DNA from: Roseburia sp. AM59-24XD
GTDB taxonomy: Bacteria > Bacillota > Clostridia > Lachnospirales > Lachnospiraceae
DNA: 64,000 bases
Direction of reading: 5' to 3'
NCBI RefSeq assembly: GCF_003478445.1
Contig: NZ_QUET01000008.1
Span: 1 to 64,000, forward strand
Position 1 is the first letter of the stretch; the number at the start of each line of letters is the position of its first letter. A model generated the notes under the pieces. It worked only from the letters and a program-made list of their open reading frames with translations. It ran no database searches and was not told the origin of the DNA. Shown in pieces: positions 40,415 through 49,559 of the stretch. Both the position numbers and the translations under genes were made by a program.

Positions 40415-41716
40415 TCATCCGACCTTCATCTTAAACTTGAGCATCTCTCTCTCGTCATCAACAGGAATCTTTTCCATACAGGCACCGAGAGCTGTCATTT
40501 TCTTATCGAAATCCTCGTAACCGCGCTCGATAAAGTGAATGGAATCTACGGTTGTAAATCCATCGGCAACAAGACCTGCAACAACAAGAGCAGCGCCGGC
40601 GCGAAGATCAGGCGCGGTGATGGAAGCACCGGTCAGTCCGGTAACACCTTCAATGATCGCGACATTTCCTTCGACCTTGATGTTGGCGCCCATGCGGGCA
40701 AGCTCATCGACATATTTGAAACGATTCTCGAAAATACTCTCAGTAACGGTACTGGTACCATTGGAAAGAGCCAGCAACGTTGCAATCTGTGGCTGCATAT
40801 CGGTTGGAAAGCCGGGATATGGCAGTGTCTTTACCTGTGTGTGACCCAGGCGGTCAGAAGCGGATACACGCACGGCATCATCGAATTCCTCAACCTTGGC
40901 ACCGATCTCGATCAGCTTGACAGAGATCGCTTCCAGATGCTTTGGGATGACGTTGCGGATCAGGACATCGCCCTTGGTGGCAGCAGCGGCTACCATGAAA
41001 GTACCTGCCTCGATCTGATCAGGAATGATCGAATACTCACTGGCGTGAAGACGCTCAACGCCGTCAATACGGATCTTGTCAGTACCGGCACCCTTGATGT
41101 TGGCACCCATGCTGTTTAAGAAGTTGGCAACATCTACGATATGCGGTTCCTTGGCAGCATTCTCAATAACGGTACGACCCTGTGCCATGCAGGATGCAAG
41201 CATAATATTGATCGTCGCACCGACAGAAACAACATCCAGATAAATATGGTTACCGATCAGCGCATCGGAAAAGGTATTGATCATACCATACTCGATGTTG
41301 ACCGTGGCCCCCAGTGCACGGAATCCCTTCAGATGCTGGTCGATCGGACGGCTTCCGATATCGCATCCGCCCGGAAGGGCTACCTGTGCCTTTTTATATT
41401 TGCCAAGAAGAGCTCCCAATAAATAATAAGAAGCCCGGATCTTACGGATGGAATCATAATCTATTGTAACATCGGAAATAGTGCTTCCGTTGATCTGAAC
41501 CTCATGCGGTCCGATCCGGTTTACAGTAGCACCAATACTCTCTATCGCTGTAAGAAGGACGTTGATATCTCTTACGTTCGGCAGATTGTCGATCGTCACT
41601 GTCTCATCTGTCATGATGGCAGCAGCAAGAATTCCAAGAGCAGCGTTTTTGGCGCCGCCGATGACAACCTCGCCGTGAAGAGGATTTCCTCCCTTAATAA
41701 TATACTGATTTTCCAT
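40415..41716 (-). CDS. murA: UDP-N-acetylglucosamine 1-carboxyvinyltransferase
   Basis: MurA makes the first committed step of peptidoglycan synthesis. The start is the ATG at 41716 (MENQYIIKGGNPLHGEV). The active-site cysteine is present (LPGGCDIGSRPIDQH), which predicts fosfomycin sensitivity at the target. IGGAKNAALGILAAA and ATLLALSNGTSTVTESIFENRF (split here as family motifs) are typical. Roughly 433 residues, the normal length. Confidence 0.95.
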   Translation of the reverse strand: MENQYIIKGGNPLHGEVVIGGAKNAALGILAAAIMTDETVTIDNLPNVRDINVLLTAIESIGATVNRIGPHEVQINGSTISDVTIDYDSIRKIRASYYLLGALLGKYKKAQVALPGGCDIGSRPIDQHLKGFRALGATVNIEYGMINTFSDALIGNHIYLDVVSVGATINIMLASCMAQGRTVIENAAKEPHIVDVANFLNSMGANIKGAGTDKIRIDGVERLHASEYSIIPDQIEAGTFMVAAAATKGDVLIRNVIPKHLEAISVKLIEIGAKVEEFDDAVRVSASDRLGHTQVKTLPYPGFPTDMQPQIATLLALSNGTSTVTESIFENRFKYVDELARMGANIKVEGNVAIIEGVTGLTGASITAPDLRAGAALVVAGLVADGFTTVDSIHFIERGYEDFDKKMTALGACMEKIPVDDEREMLKFKMKVG

Positions 41717-41823
41717 TTTGCACCTCATCAAACACTTATTTTGCAAAACACATTTCACCACTCCTGTAGAATAGTGAAGACATACATACCATACATTATA
41801 ACGAAATCGTTTATAATGTCAAC

Positions 41824-43683
41824 CTATTTTCTTCTGTTTTCAAAATAAACAAAAGAGTCGATCGCGTCGAAAATATCCTGGAAGGTTTCACGCGGAGCAA
41901 CGTCAATATATCTCTGCAAAATCTCCTGTTCTGCCTGCCCGTGATAACGTCCGTAAAAGATATCAAAAAGATTATGCCCGCGGACGTAAATTTTAATCAG
42001 CTCTATGTTGTCTTTGAGATCCTGTTTGCTTTTGATGCGGATGTTGTTGATGCGCTGCATCCGTTTCATGCTGTTTAATTTGAAAAGGTAATCCTTATAT
42101 TTCTTATAAAGAATATTGTAAAAATCTTCCTCATTTTTAATGACACCGATCTTTGCCATGACGGAAGGCTCCAGGAAGTAATTTTCAAAGGAGTAATACT
42201 TTAAGATCAGGACATTTTTCGGTTCAACCTTCGGCAGGTTACCGGCGTCCTCCTTCGCCCTCTGACCATAGTAGCTGCAGAGCTGCTTCTTAAGGTATTT
42301 CGGATTCTTGCCGTCACTGTCGCGGATCATCAGAAACTGGTCCTTGAGGTACAGCTTATTGATGTACTTTAAGTTGGCATACGTCTTGATGTTCGTACAG
42401 CTGTTGACCGGAATGATCGTGATGCGCTTGAGCTTGCCGTCTTCGTCGTAGATCTCGGAGTAGTATTTCTGGAGGAGAAGCGGAAGCCGGTTGCTGTCCT
42501 GCTTGCCCTCGACGATGAAAACAAAGCTGACGTTCATCAGATCGTTGGCAGTGTAGCCGAGGTCATCGAGAATTTGATCGATGTCGGTCTCCGGGCGCAC
42601 GGTTGTGTAATATTCTTCATCCAGAAGGACCTCCTTGATCTGTTTGGACGAGAAATTAAAGATCAAATTCGGCGAGTGCGTGGAGAAGACCACCTGATTC
42701 TTCTTGGACAGGCGGTACAAAATCTCGCTGGCAACCTTTTGAAGCTGCGGATGCAGATAAATCTCCGGATCCTCCATCAGGATGATGCAGGGCAGGGTCT
42801 GCGCCTCGTCAATATACGCTTCCAGAAGAGAAAGTACATAAATACTGCGGATACCTTCACTCATTGAACTCAGGGAGGAAACGTAATCGTTGCGCTCGCG
42901 ATTGATCAGCTGTGTGTCGATATGCAGCAGATCATCCAGGTCGAAATTCAAGACGTAGCGGATCTGTTGGGAAGGATTACCGTTGCGGTGAAAATAGTAA
43001 TTCACTTTGTCGGCAAATTCGTTCAGATTGGTACGGAAAAGCTTATACTGGAGCAGTCGTGTCGTCTCAAATAATGTCAGCTCCTCCGGCGTTTTCTTGT
43101 TGATGACACCGATACACTGGAAACAACGGTTACATTTCCGGGCGGGGTCAAAGGTACAGGTGTTATCCTTGAGCATCTCGAAGGATTTTTTGTCATAAAA
43201 ACTAAAAACATCATTCTGTAACGTGTCCAGATTTCTGGTCTGGTCGATGTGATAGATCTTCGGAAAAATCTCCCGGATGTATGGGTTATTCTTCTGGAAG
43301 CCATCGTTGTAGCGAACCTTGTGTTCCGGATTGATATGAAACGTAAAGGTCACGGTGTTGTCCTGAAAGGAAGGAATCAGCGAGCGAAACTCCTCCAGCC
43401 ACTTTTCGTAGTCGCGGTGCCTGCTGACCATACCACGGGTCTGATAGGATTGAAGATCCTCCTCGGTAAACTCGATCGACAGGGTAATGTCGATGCTCTT
43501 CTGCGGATCCAGAAATTCTTCGGTGCATACCGTGTGGTATCCGGTGGCGGCAAGAATGGCATCGATGACGTTTGTTTTACCGGTGTTGTTTTTGCCGACA
43601 AGAATCAGTGCGTTTTCCAGTTCGGTGATCTCCAGATCGCGAATGGACTTAAAATTCTGTATTCTGATATAGCTTATCTTCAT
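41824..43683 (-). CDS. OLD-family ATPase with TOPRIM domain
   Basis: The 619-residue protein has an ABC/SMC-type ATPase domain: Walker A LVGKNNTGKTNVIDAI, a signature-like SSLSSMSEGIRS, Walker B CIILMEDPEIYLHP and the switch-His segment FSTHSPNLIF. A C-terminal TOPRIM domain follows (FIVEGKQDSNRLPLLL; MIRDSDGK). A CxxC-like pair lies in the middle (KCNRCFQC). This is the layout of OLD/GajA nucleases, some of which are anti-phage. It starts 3 bases after the flavin reductase stop, so the two are an operon. A cellular DNA-repair role is equally possible. Confidence 0.75.
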   Translation of the reverse strand: MKISYIRIQNFKSIRDLEITELENALILVGKNNTGKTNVIDAILAATGYHTVCTEEFLDPQKSIDITLSIEFTEEDLQSYQTRGMVSRHRDYEKWLEEFRSLIPSFQDNTVTFTFHINPEHKVRYNDGFQKNNPYIREIFPKIYHIDQTRNLDTLQNDVFSFYDKKSFEMLKDNTCTFDPARKCNRCFQCIGVINKKTPEELTLFETTRLLQYKLFRTNLNEFADKVNYYFHRNGNPSQQIRYVLNFDLDDLLHIDTQLINRERNDYVSSLSSMSEGIRSIYVLSLLEAYIDEAQTLPCIILMEDPEIYLHPQLQKVASEILYRLSKKNQVVFSTHSPNLIFNFSSKQIKEVLLDEEYYTTVRPETDIDQILDDLGYTANDLMNVSFVFIVEGKQDSNRLPLLLQKYYSEIYDEDGKLKRITIIPVNSCTNIKTYANLKYINKLYLKDQFLMIRDSDGKNPKYLKKQLCSYYGQRAKEDAGNLPKVEPKNVLILKYYSFENYFLEPSVMAKIGVIKNEEDFYNILYKKYKDYLFKLNSMKRMQRINNIRIKSKQDLKDNIELIKIYVRGHNLFDIFYGRYHGQAEQEILQRYIDVAPRETFQDIFDAIDSFVYFENRRK

Positions 43684-43686
43684 ACG

Positions 43687-44331
43687 TTACCCCTCATTTC
43701 CGCACGCCTTAGCTCCTTTTTTATTGTATGTTCCGGTGGGACGTTTGGTGCTTTTCCGTCCGTTACCTTTTCGGCGGCGGATGGAATATCCAAAATGACC
43801 GAGGGACTTGCCGAGACTGTAGTAGGTTCCGTGAGAATATGCCAGCAGACCGGCATCCTCCAGATGGAAGGTTCCTTTCTCATCCATATACTTCTCGGCA
43901 ACGTGAACGGCAGTCACGTCAGCCACAAAAACATGATGGGAGCCAAGTTCAAGAACCTGGCGTACTTTGCATTCGATGTTGACAGGTGCTTCCGCAATCA
44001 GCGGACATTTCACGGTGTCAGCAGGAACCGGCGTCAGACGGCAGTCCGTCCATTTGTTGTGATCCCGTCCGGAACGAACGCCGCAGTAATCCGTCGCGTG
44101 AGCAAGCTCCTTCGTCGTCAGATTGATGACAAACTCGCCGGACTCGCGGATCAGCGGGTAAGAATGACGCTCCGGGCGAACAGCAATGTATGCCATCGGC
44201 GGATTGGTACAGAGTGTACCGGTCCATGCAACCGTTAATATATTTGATACGTGATCCATATCTCCGCAGCTTACCATGACGGCAGGAAGCGGATAGATCA
44301 TATTTCCCGGTTTGAAATTTACTTTTTTCAT
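43687..44331 (-). CDS. flavin reductase family protein (FMN-binding split barrel)
   Basis: The 214-residue protein matches the flavin-reductase/FMN-binding split-barrel family: YPLPAVMVSCG, NILTVAWTGTLCTNPP and EFVINLTTKELAHATDYCG. These use reduced flavin or transfer hydride to FMN. The C-terminal ~30 residues are basic (SIRRRKGNGRKSTKRPTG) and extra to the fold. It is followed 3 bases later by the OLD ATPase gene. Substrate unknown. Confidence 0.8.
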   Translation of the reverse strand: MKKVNFKPGNMIYPLPAVMVSCGDMDHVSNILTVAWTGTLCTNPPMAYIAVRPERHSYPLIRESGEFVINLTTKELAHATDYCGVRSGRDHNKWTDCRLTPVPADTVKCPLIAEAPVNIECKVRQVLELGSHHVFVADVTAVHVAEKYMDEKGTFHLEDAGLLAYSHGTYYSLGKSLGHFGYSIRRRKGNGRKSTKRPTGTYNKKGAKACGNEG

Positions 44332-44557
44332 GATAACAGGTCCTCATTCGCCGCCACTTGCGGCAGCTTCGATCATATTATTTTGCAATTGAATATCACT
44401 TTTAAGTATATCACACACCAAATATGACTTCAAAGAAAAACTGTGTTTTGCCGCAGGAAAATTTGCGAATGAGTCTATCCAAAAAAAAGAGAATGTGTTA
44501 AGATGATAAAAGAGATCAGAATACCTTATTATAAGGAAAGAAAGGCAGGAGAGTGTC

Positions 44558-44902
44558 ATGGCTAAATATCTGGAATTTGAATCTATGACAGAGGGACTTG
44601 AGAGTAAAGTGCGTCAGGATCTGAAGTTTAAGACGGGCAATTTCGTCTGGAAGATCAAGTTCAATATTCCGTTAGATCCCAAGACCGTGAATAATGTCAA
44701 TCTGTATGTGACCTCCATGAATCTCTCACCGCTGCGTACAGCGATCCGTTATAATTCCCTGGAAAATGAGATCGAGATCGAGCCGTTAGAACCGTACGCC
44801 CAGAATGAATCCTATATTCTTAACATCACAACGAAGGTGACATCACTGGGAGGGCAGCCGCTCAAGAAACCACTTCAGGTACAGTTCAAAATAGACGGAT
44901 GA
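44558..44902 (+). CDS. small SbsA-like Ig (Big_5-type) protein
   Basis: The 114-residue protein lacks a signal peptide and consists of one beta-sandwich-like unit: VWKIKFNIPLDPKTVNNVNLYV, IEIEPLEPYAQNESYILNI. This pattern matches SbsA Ig-like domains found in surface-layer proteins. Why a signal-less copy is expressed is unclear. It precedes the histidine kinase gene by 10 bases, in one operon. Confidence 0.6.
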   Translation: MAKYLEFESMTEGLESKVRQDLKFKTGNFVWKIKFNIPLDPKTVNNVNLYVTSMNLSPLRTAIRYNSLENEIEIEPLEPYAQNESYILNITTKVTSLGGQPLKKPLQVQFKIDG

Positions 44903-44912
44903 CAGACAGCTT

Positions 44913-46733
44913 ATGAATGAATTAAACTACAAGAAAAGATTTCACTTATTTAAAGATATGAAATTTCTCCACCGGATGATCTTAATCTATCTGATCGGTG
45001 GAATTATTCCGCTTCTCGTAATGAGTATCTATACCAATATGCAGACGCGCAAGATGATGATCAAGCTGACGGAGGAGACACAGGCAGAGGAGTTGTCCGT
45101 GCTCAGTTCCTCGATCCGTGAGTCTATGACCGTTTTAGATAATGTGGCACGTCTTCTGTGCAGTAATGATGAGATTTTAAAGCTTACCACCCGCAAATAC
45201 AAAAATAAAACACAGTTTTACAGCGATTACCGCAAAGCCAATATGGTAATGGAGGATTATATCAATTTCTATGAACAGGATATTTCTTCGATCAATCTGT
45301 TTCTGGACAACCCGACCGTTGACACCTACGATCTGAACCGGATCAATAACCTTTCCTATTTTAAGCAATCTGTCCGGACGCAGACCTGGTACAAGGAGAC
45401 GGTGGACTGTGTTGATGAAGGGTACTGGTATTTTGGTGAAACGTCCGGAGACAATGAAAAGGATCAGACGATGCAGATCAGCCGTGCGGTGCGGGATGAC
45501 GATGACGATGTGGTTGGCATTGTTGTGATACAGATCCAGTACGATAAGGTTACACTGAATGAACAGAGGCAGGATACGGCGATTCTATACGATGATTATT
45601 ACTGGATATCCGGCAACTGCAGTTCTCTGGACTATCCGTTTCTCAAGGAGGAAATTCAGAAGATCAATAAGAGCAGAGTGACAAAACAGATTTCCTATGG
45701 GGTTGAGGAATATCTGATCTCATACGAGCGTCTGCAGATGGATGGCTCGGATGATTATTATTCGGTGGTCAGTGTTCAGAATTATCAGGATATCATGGCG
45801 GAGGTCAACCAGATCAGTATGCAGGCATTTATTCCGGAGATTATCGGAATGATCGTCTCTGCGCTGTTGATCTTTGCATTTGCGGCTTCCTACAGTAATC
45901 GTATGTTCCAGCTCAGGGTTCAGATGCATCATGTAGCGCAGGGAGAATATGATGAGGTGGAGCGGATCGAGGGTAACGATGAGATTGGTGAGCTTTACAC
46001 AGAGCTGGAGCAGATGATTCAGGATATCCGTCTGCTGATGAGTAATGTGGTGGACGAGCAGGTCCAGAAGGAGAAGCTTCACACAAAGCAGAAGGAAGTG
46101 GAGTTTAAGATGCTTGCCAGTCAGATCAATCCACATTTCTTATATAATACGCTGGAAACGATCCGTATGAAGGCAGTGGTGAATCATCAGCCGGAGATCG
46201 TTGAACTGGTCAAGATGCTGGCAAAGACCATGCGGTACAATATTCAGGTGACAGACCGTCTTGTGACATTAAAGGAGGAGCTTCAGATGGTGGAATATTA
46301 TCTGAAGATACAGGAGTACCGGTTTGGAGACAGAATTACGTCTGAATTGACGATCGACTCTGATGTGGACATGAAGGCGAGGATCCTTCCGCTGACACTG
46401 CAGCCGTTTGTGGAGAATGCATTTGTGCATGGTCTGGAGGAAAAGGCATGTGATGCAAGACTGGTGATCCATGTATATAAGAAGAAAGACGATATTTTCA
46501 TCGAGATCCGGGACAACGGAAAGGGAATGGACTACTATGAGCTTGGTCATCTGCGAAAGATCATGAAGGATGAGCAGGGAGATGACAATCACATCGGCGT
46601 GCGTAATGTAAATCAGCGTATCCGCCTGCTTTTTGGCGGTGAATACGGCGTTGAGGTCGACAGCGAGAAGAATGTAGGGACAAAAGTGGTCATTCATATT
46701 CCTTATCAGACCGAAATTGACCAAAATGTATAA
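44913..46733 (+). CDS. YesM-type sensor histidine kinase
   Basis: The 606-residue membrane kinase has two transmembrane segments (about 24-44 and 300-322), a large extracellular sensor between them, a HAMP-like segment, the His_kinase domain with SQINPHFLYNTLETIRM (phospho-acceptor His) and a GHKL ATPase (QPFVENAFVHGLE, RDNGKGMDYYEL, GIHV-like NHIGVRNVNQRI). This family normally pairs with a YesN-type AraC response regulator to control carbohydrate ABC transporters. No such regulator is adjacent here. The sugar-uptake genes that follow are the likely target. Confidence 0.88.
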   Translation: MNELNYKKRFHLFKDMKFLHRMILIYLIGGIIPLLVMSIYTNMQTRKMMIKLTEETQAEELSVLSSSIRESMTVLDNVARLLCSNDEILKLTTRKYKNKTQFYSDYRKANMVMEDYINFYEQDISSINLFLDNPTVDTYDLNRINNLSYFKQSVRTQTWYKETVDCVDEGYWYFGETSGDNEKDQTMQISRAVRDDDDDVVGIVVIQIQYDKVTLNEQRQDTAILYDDYYWISGNCSSLDYPFLKEEIQKINKSRVTKQISYGVEEYLISYERLQMDGSDDYYSVVSVQNYQDIMAEVNQISMQAFIPEIIGMIVSALLIFAFAASYSNRMFQLRVQMHHVAQGEYDEVERIEGNDEIGELYTELEQMIQDIRLLMSNVVDEQVQKEKLHTKQKEVEFKMLASQINPHFLYNTLETIRMKAVVNHQPEIVELVKMLAKTMRYNIQVTDRLVTLKEELQMVEYYLKIQEYRFGDRITSELTIDSDVDMKARILPLTLQPFVENAFVHGLEEKACDARLVIHVYKKKDDIFIEIRDNGKGMDYYELGHLRKIMKDEQGDDNHIGVRNVNQRIRLLFGGEYGVEVDSEKNVGTKVVIHIPYQTEIDQNV

Positions 46734-46809
46734 TTTATCGTGTAAAAATGTCGAATTATTATGGTTTTATTTCCGTATGTATTTGGTAAAATAGACAAGA
46801 ACAATTAAA

Positions 46810-46841
46810 TTGTACACCTATGCTATGGCAATGATGTACAA
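46810..46841 (+). promoter_or_regulatory. inverted repeat TTGTACA-N18-TGTACAA
   Basis: A perfect 7-bp inverted repeat (46810-46816 / 46835-46841) lies about 20 bases downstream of a possible -10 (TAAAAT, 46787-46792) and about 85 bases before the surface-protein gene. It could be an operator or an mRNA hairpin. Inferred. Confidence 0.4.
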
Positions 46842-46927
46842 AAATGAGAATATGGGCAGCAGGATGAGTCTTCCGGCGGGAAGCACTGATTTATGACTGC
46901 ACCGTTTATTTTGAGGAGGACGATACA

Positions 46928-47803
46928 ATGAGAAAGTCATTAAGAAAGGTAGCAGCTACTCTCAGCGCTTTGACACTGGCTCTGGCTGTTACAGCAACAG
47001 CAGTACCTACTGATGTATCTGCAGCAACAAGTAAGGCCGGTAAGAAGGCAGCTAAGGCTGCATTTGACGCAGACGGCACTTATCATGCATACTTCGGAAT
47101 ACAGGAGACCGGTACATGGATCTTCCGTGATGAGTGGTATTCCGATACACTTGGTATCGATGGTAAGGACATGAAGAAAGCAAACCTGACATTCGATAAC
47201 GGTACACTGTTCCAGTCTGGTACAGACGGTGTTACGGCAATCGAGGGTACACAGGTACAGGATGTTGAGATCAAGGGTAACGGTACATATACTGTTGGTG
47301 TTTCTAACCTGAACAACGCTCTTGATACAAAGGGTGATGCAGAGACTAAGATTTCTATGATCTATGTTGATACAGATATTCCTATGACTGCAAAGGATAA
47401 CCCTGTAACAATCTCTGATGTGAAGCTGACATGCGATGGAAAGGAAATCTCTCTTCCATCTGAGCCATTCTTCCCATCTGAGTACACAGATGAGTCCGGA
47501 CTTCTTCGTTTCGATGCTATGAACTCTTATCAGAAGGATAAGGGTGAGTACGCAGACAGCCCTGACATCACTGTAGTTCCTACAGATTCTATCCAGATCA
47601 CATTTACCGTATCCGGCTTCAACTCAGACAATCCGGATGCAGTTGCACCTGCTGATGATGCTTCAAGTGCATCAAGTGATGCCAACACAACAAGCGATGC
47701 TTCTACAACATCTTCTAAGAAGTCTTCACCGGTTGTTCCGATCGTGATCGTAGTTGTAGTAGTAGCAGTTGTAGCAGTAGTCGTTGTTAAGAAGAAGAAA
47801 TAA
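46928..47803 (+). CDS. surface protein with C-terminal membrane anchor, possibly carbohydrate-binding
   Basis: The 291-residue protein has a signal peptide (KVAATLSALTLALAVTATAV), a beta-rich domain (residues about 45-235: YHAYFGIQETGTWIFRDEW, VKLTCDGKEISL), a Ser/Thr/Asp/Ala linker and a C-terminal hydrophobic helix (VVPIVIVVVVVAVVAVVVV) ending in KKKK, so it is probably anchored facing outwards. Strong GGAGGA RBS and highly biased codons suggest high expression. The position before sugar-permease genes suggests glycan capture, which is inferred. Confidence 0.65.
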   Translation: MRKSLRKVAATLSALTLALAVTATAVPTDVSAATSKAGKKAAKAAFDADGTYHAYFGIQETGTWIFRDEWYSDTLGIDGKDMKKANLTFDNGTLFQSGTDGVTAIEGTQVQDVEIKGNGTYTVGVSNLNNALDTKGDAETKISMIYVDTDIPMTAKDNPVTISDVKLTCDGKEISLPSEPFFPSEYTDESGLLRFDAMNSYQKDKGEYADSPDITVVPTDSIQITFTVSGFNSDNPDAVAPADDASSASSDANTTSDASTTSSKKSSPVVPIVIVVVVVAVVAVVVVKKKK

Positions 47804-47846
47804 TTCCTGCAACGGACATCTGCTGAATAAGTAGATATCATTGAAA

Positions 47847-47876
47847 GGAGATAGGCGACAACCTGTCTCCTTTTTT
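47847..47876 (+). terminator. intrinsic terminator after the surface protein gene
   Basis: GGAGATAGG pairs with CCTGTCTCC (one G-U) across a 6-base loop and is followed by TTTTTT. The stem starts 44 bases after the stop codon. Confidence 0.85.
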
Positions 47877-48072
47877 AAGGGCATAGGAAAATACTCGTAG
47901 CGTGTCGAATGAAAAGTCGTGTATTTTTTCTCTATTATTTATGGTATTCGATAGAGGAAAATGCATGTATAATAAAAATAGCGTAAACTCTATTTATCAT
48001 CTTGAATGTCTGCTCTGGTCTGTTTACAGGGCTTTTGACGGTGGGATGAAATAAGTAATACAGGAGGTTATT

Positions 48073-49545
48073 ATGAAAGAATCACAAACAGAGAAAAGGG
48101 GAACGGTAGATTATATCTATATGTTACAGAGAGTGATTGCTATCTTCTCTGCAATTTCCGTTTTCTTCCCTTTTATGAATCCGACAAGGATTTGTAGTTT
48201 GGTGAATGAGAATACTTCGCTTTTTACAGCGGCTGTATCTTATTCAACCCTGACCAGCGAGGCCGGTCGTGCTCTTCGTATGAACTGGCTGAGTCCAAGC
48301 GCTTTCTATGTATTATATGCAGGCGCAGTAGTCGCACTGATCGGTGTGGCATTCGTTGTAGTAGGCGGATGCATGTCTCTTGGTAATACTAAGATGAAGA
48401 GAGCAGGTATTCTCTGGTCTATCCTTGGTAGTATCGTAGAGATCGTAGGATTTGGTGTTACGATCCTGGCATACAACATGGTATGCAGCACAACAATGCA
48501 GTCAAAGCTTGACAGAGTCGGACCAACCTTCCCGGTTGCAGCAGTTGTTTATACTGTGATCTCTGTTGCTTTGCTCATTATGTCTATCGCTATCCTGATG
48601 ATGCTTCCAAAGGCAGCACCGGATGAGGGGATGGAGATGGATCCTAAGTACAAGCTGTTCCTGATGTTTATGCCGTTCCTGGCACTGGCATTCGTATTCT
48701 GCTACCTGCCACTTTGGGGATGGAGATATGCATTCTTCGATTATCAGACAGGTGGAACGCTGAGTATGTCAAACTTCGTAGGATTCAAGTGGTTTACATA
48801 TCTGTTCCAGAACGGTGCAACCCGAAGCGATATCATCCGTGTTATCCGTAACACAATGGCAATGTCCGCTTTAGGTCTGATTACACAGTGGATTCCAATG
48901 GCATTCGCTATCTTCCTCTGCGAGATCAAGAACCTCACATTCCGTCGTTTTATTCAGACATTTACAACAGTACCAAACTTCATCAGCTGGGTATTAGTAT
49001 ACGCTTTGGCAATTGCTATTTTCTCAACTGACGGTTTCATTAACACATTTGCAAAGAGTATCGGACTTATTGCTAAGGGCGCTGATGGACATAACTTCCT
49101 GATGGGTGACCATTTCACATGGCTTAAGATGTGGGCATGGGGAACATGGAAGGGTGTCGGCTGGAGCGCGATCATCTACATTTCCGGTATCGCAGGTATC
49201 GACCAGCAGTTGTACGAGGCTGCTACGGTGGATGGTGCCGGTCGTTTCCAGAAGATGTGGCATATTACAGTGCCTGGTCTTCTGCCTACCTTCTTCGTAC
49301 TGTTACTGATGGCAGTTGCAGCAGTTCTGAGTAACGGTCTTGATCAGTACCTGGTATTCTGTACACCACAGAATAAGAACCACATTGAGGTTCTTGATCT
49401 TTACGTTTACAACCTCGGTCTTGGTAGTGGTGGTAGTATCCCGCTTTCAACCGTGGTCGGTATGTTCAAGTCGGTCATCAGTGTAGTCTTGCTGTTCGGA
49501 GCGAACTCCCTTTCTAAGGCACTCCGTGGCGAGAGTATTGTATAA
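48073..49545 (+). CDS. sugar ABC transporter permease, LplB family, with extra N-terminal four-helix domain
   Basis: Residues about 190-490 form the typical LplB/YtcP-partner permease (LFLMFMPFLALAFVFCYLPL; EAA loop EAATVDGAGRFQKMWHITVP). Residues 1-185 are an added membrane domain with about four helices (including LYAGAVVALIGVAFVVVGG and ILWSILGSIVEIVGFG). The usual length is about 300 residues; here it is 490. AGGAGG precedes the ATG. The partner permease follows after 14 bases. Confidence 0.88.
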   Translation: MKESQTEKRGTVDYIYMLQRVIAIFSAISVFFPFMNPTRICSLVNENTSLFTAAVSYSTLTSEAGRALRMNWLSPSAFYVLYAGAVVALIGVAFVVVGGCMSLGNTKMKRAGILWSILGSIVEIVGFGVTILAYNMVCSTTMQSKLDRVGPTFPVAAVVYTVISVALLIMSIAILMMLPKAAPDEGMEMDPKYKLFLMFMPFLALAFVFCYLPLWGWRYAFFDYQTGGTLSMSNFVGFKWFTYLFQNGATRSDIIRVIRNTMAMSALGLITQWIPMAFAIFLCEIKNLTFRRFIQTFTTVPNFISWVLVYALAIAIFSTDGFINTFAKSIGLIAKGADGHNFLMGDHFTWLKMWAWGTWKGVGWSAIIYISGIAGIDQQLYEAATVDGAGRFQKMWHITVPGLLPTFFVLLLMAVAAVLSNGLDQYLVFCTPQNKNHIEVLDLYVYNLGLGSGGSIPLSTVVGMFKSVISVVLLFGANSLSKALRGESIV

Positions 49546-49559
49546 GGAGGTGAACACAA

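Noticed and set aside
43249..44238. A 329-codon plus-strand frame opposite the OLD ATPase and flavin reductase genes
   Set aside because: It spans the junction of two well-supported genes on the other strand, has no family features and no RBS.
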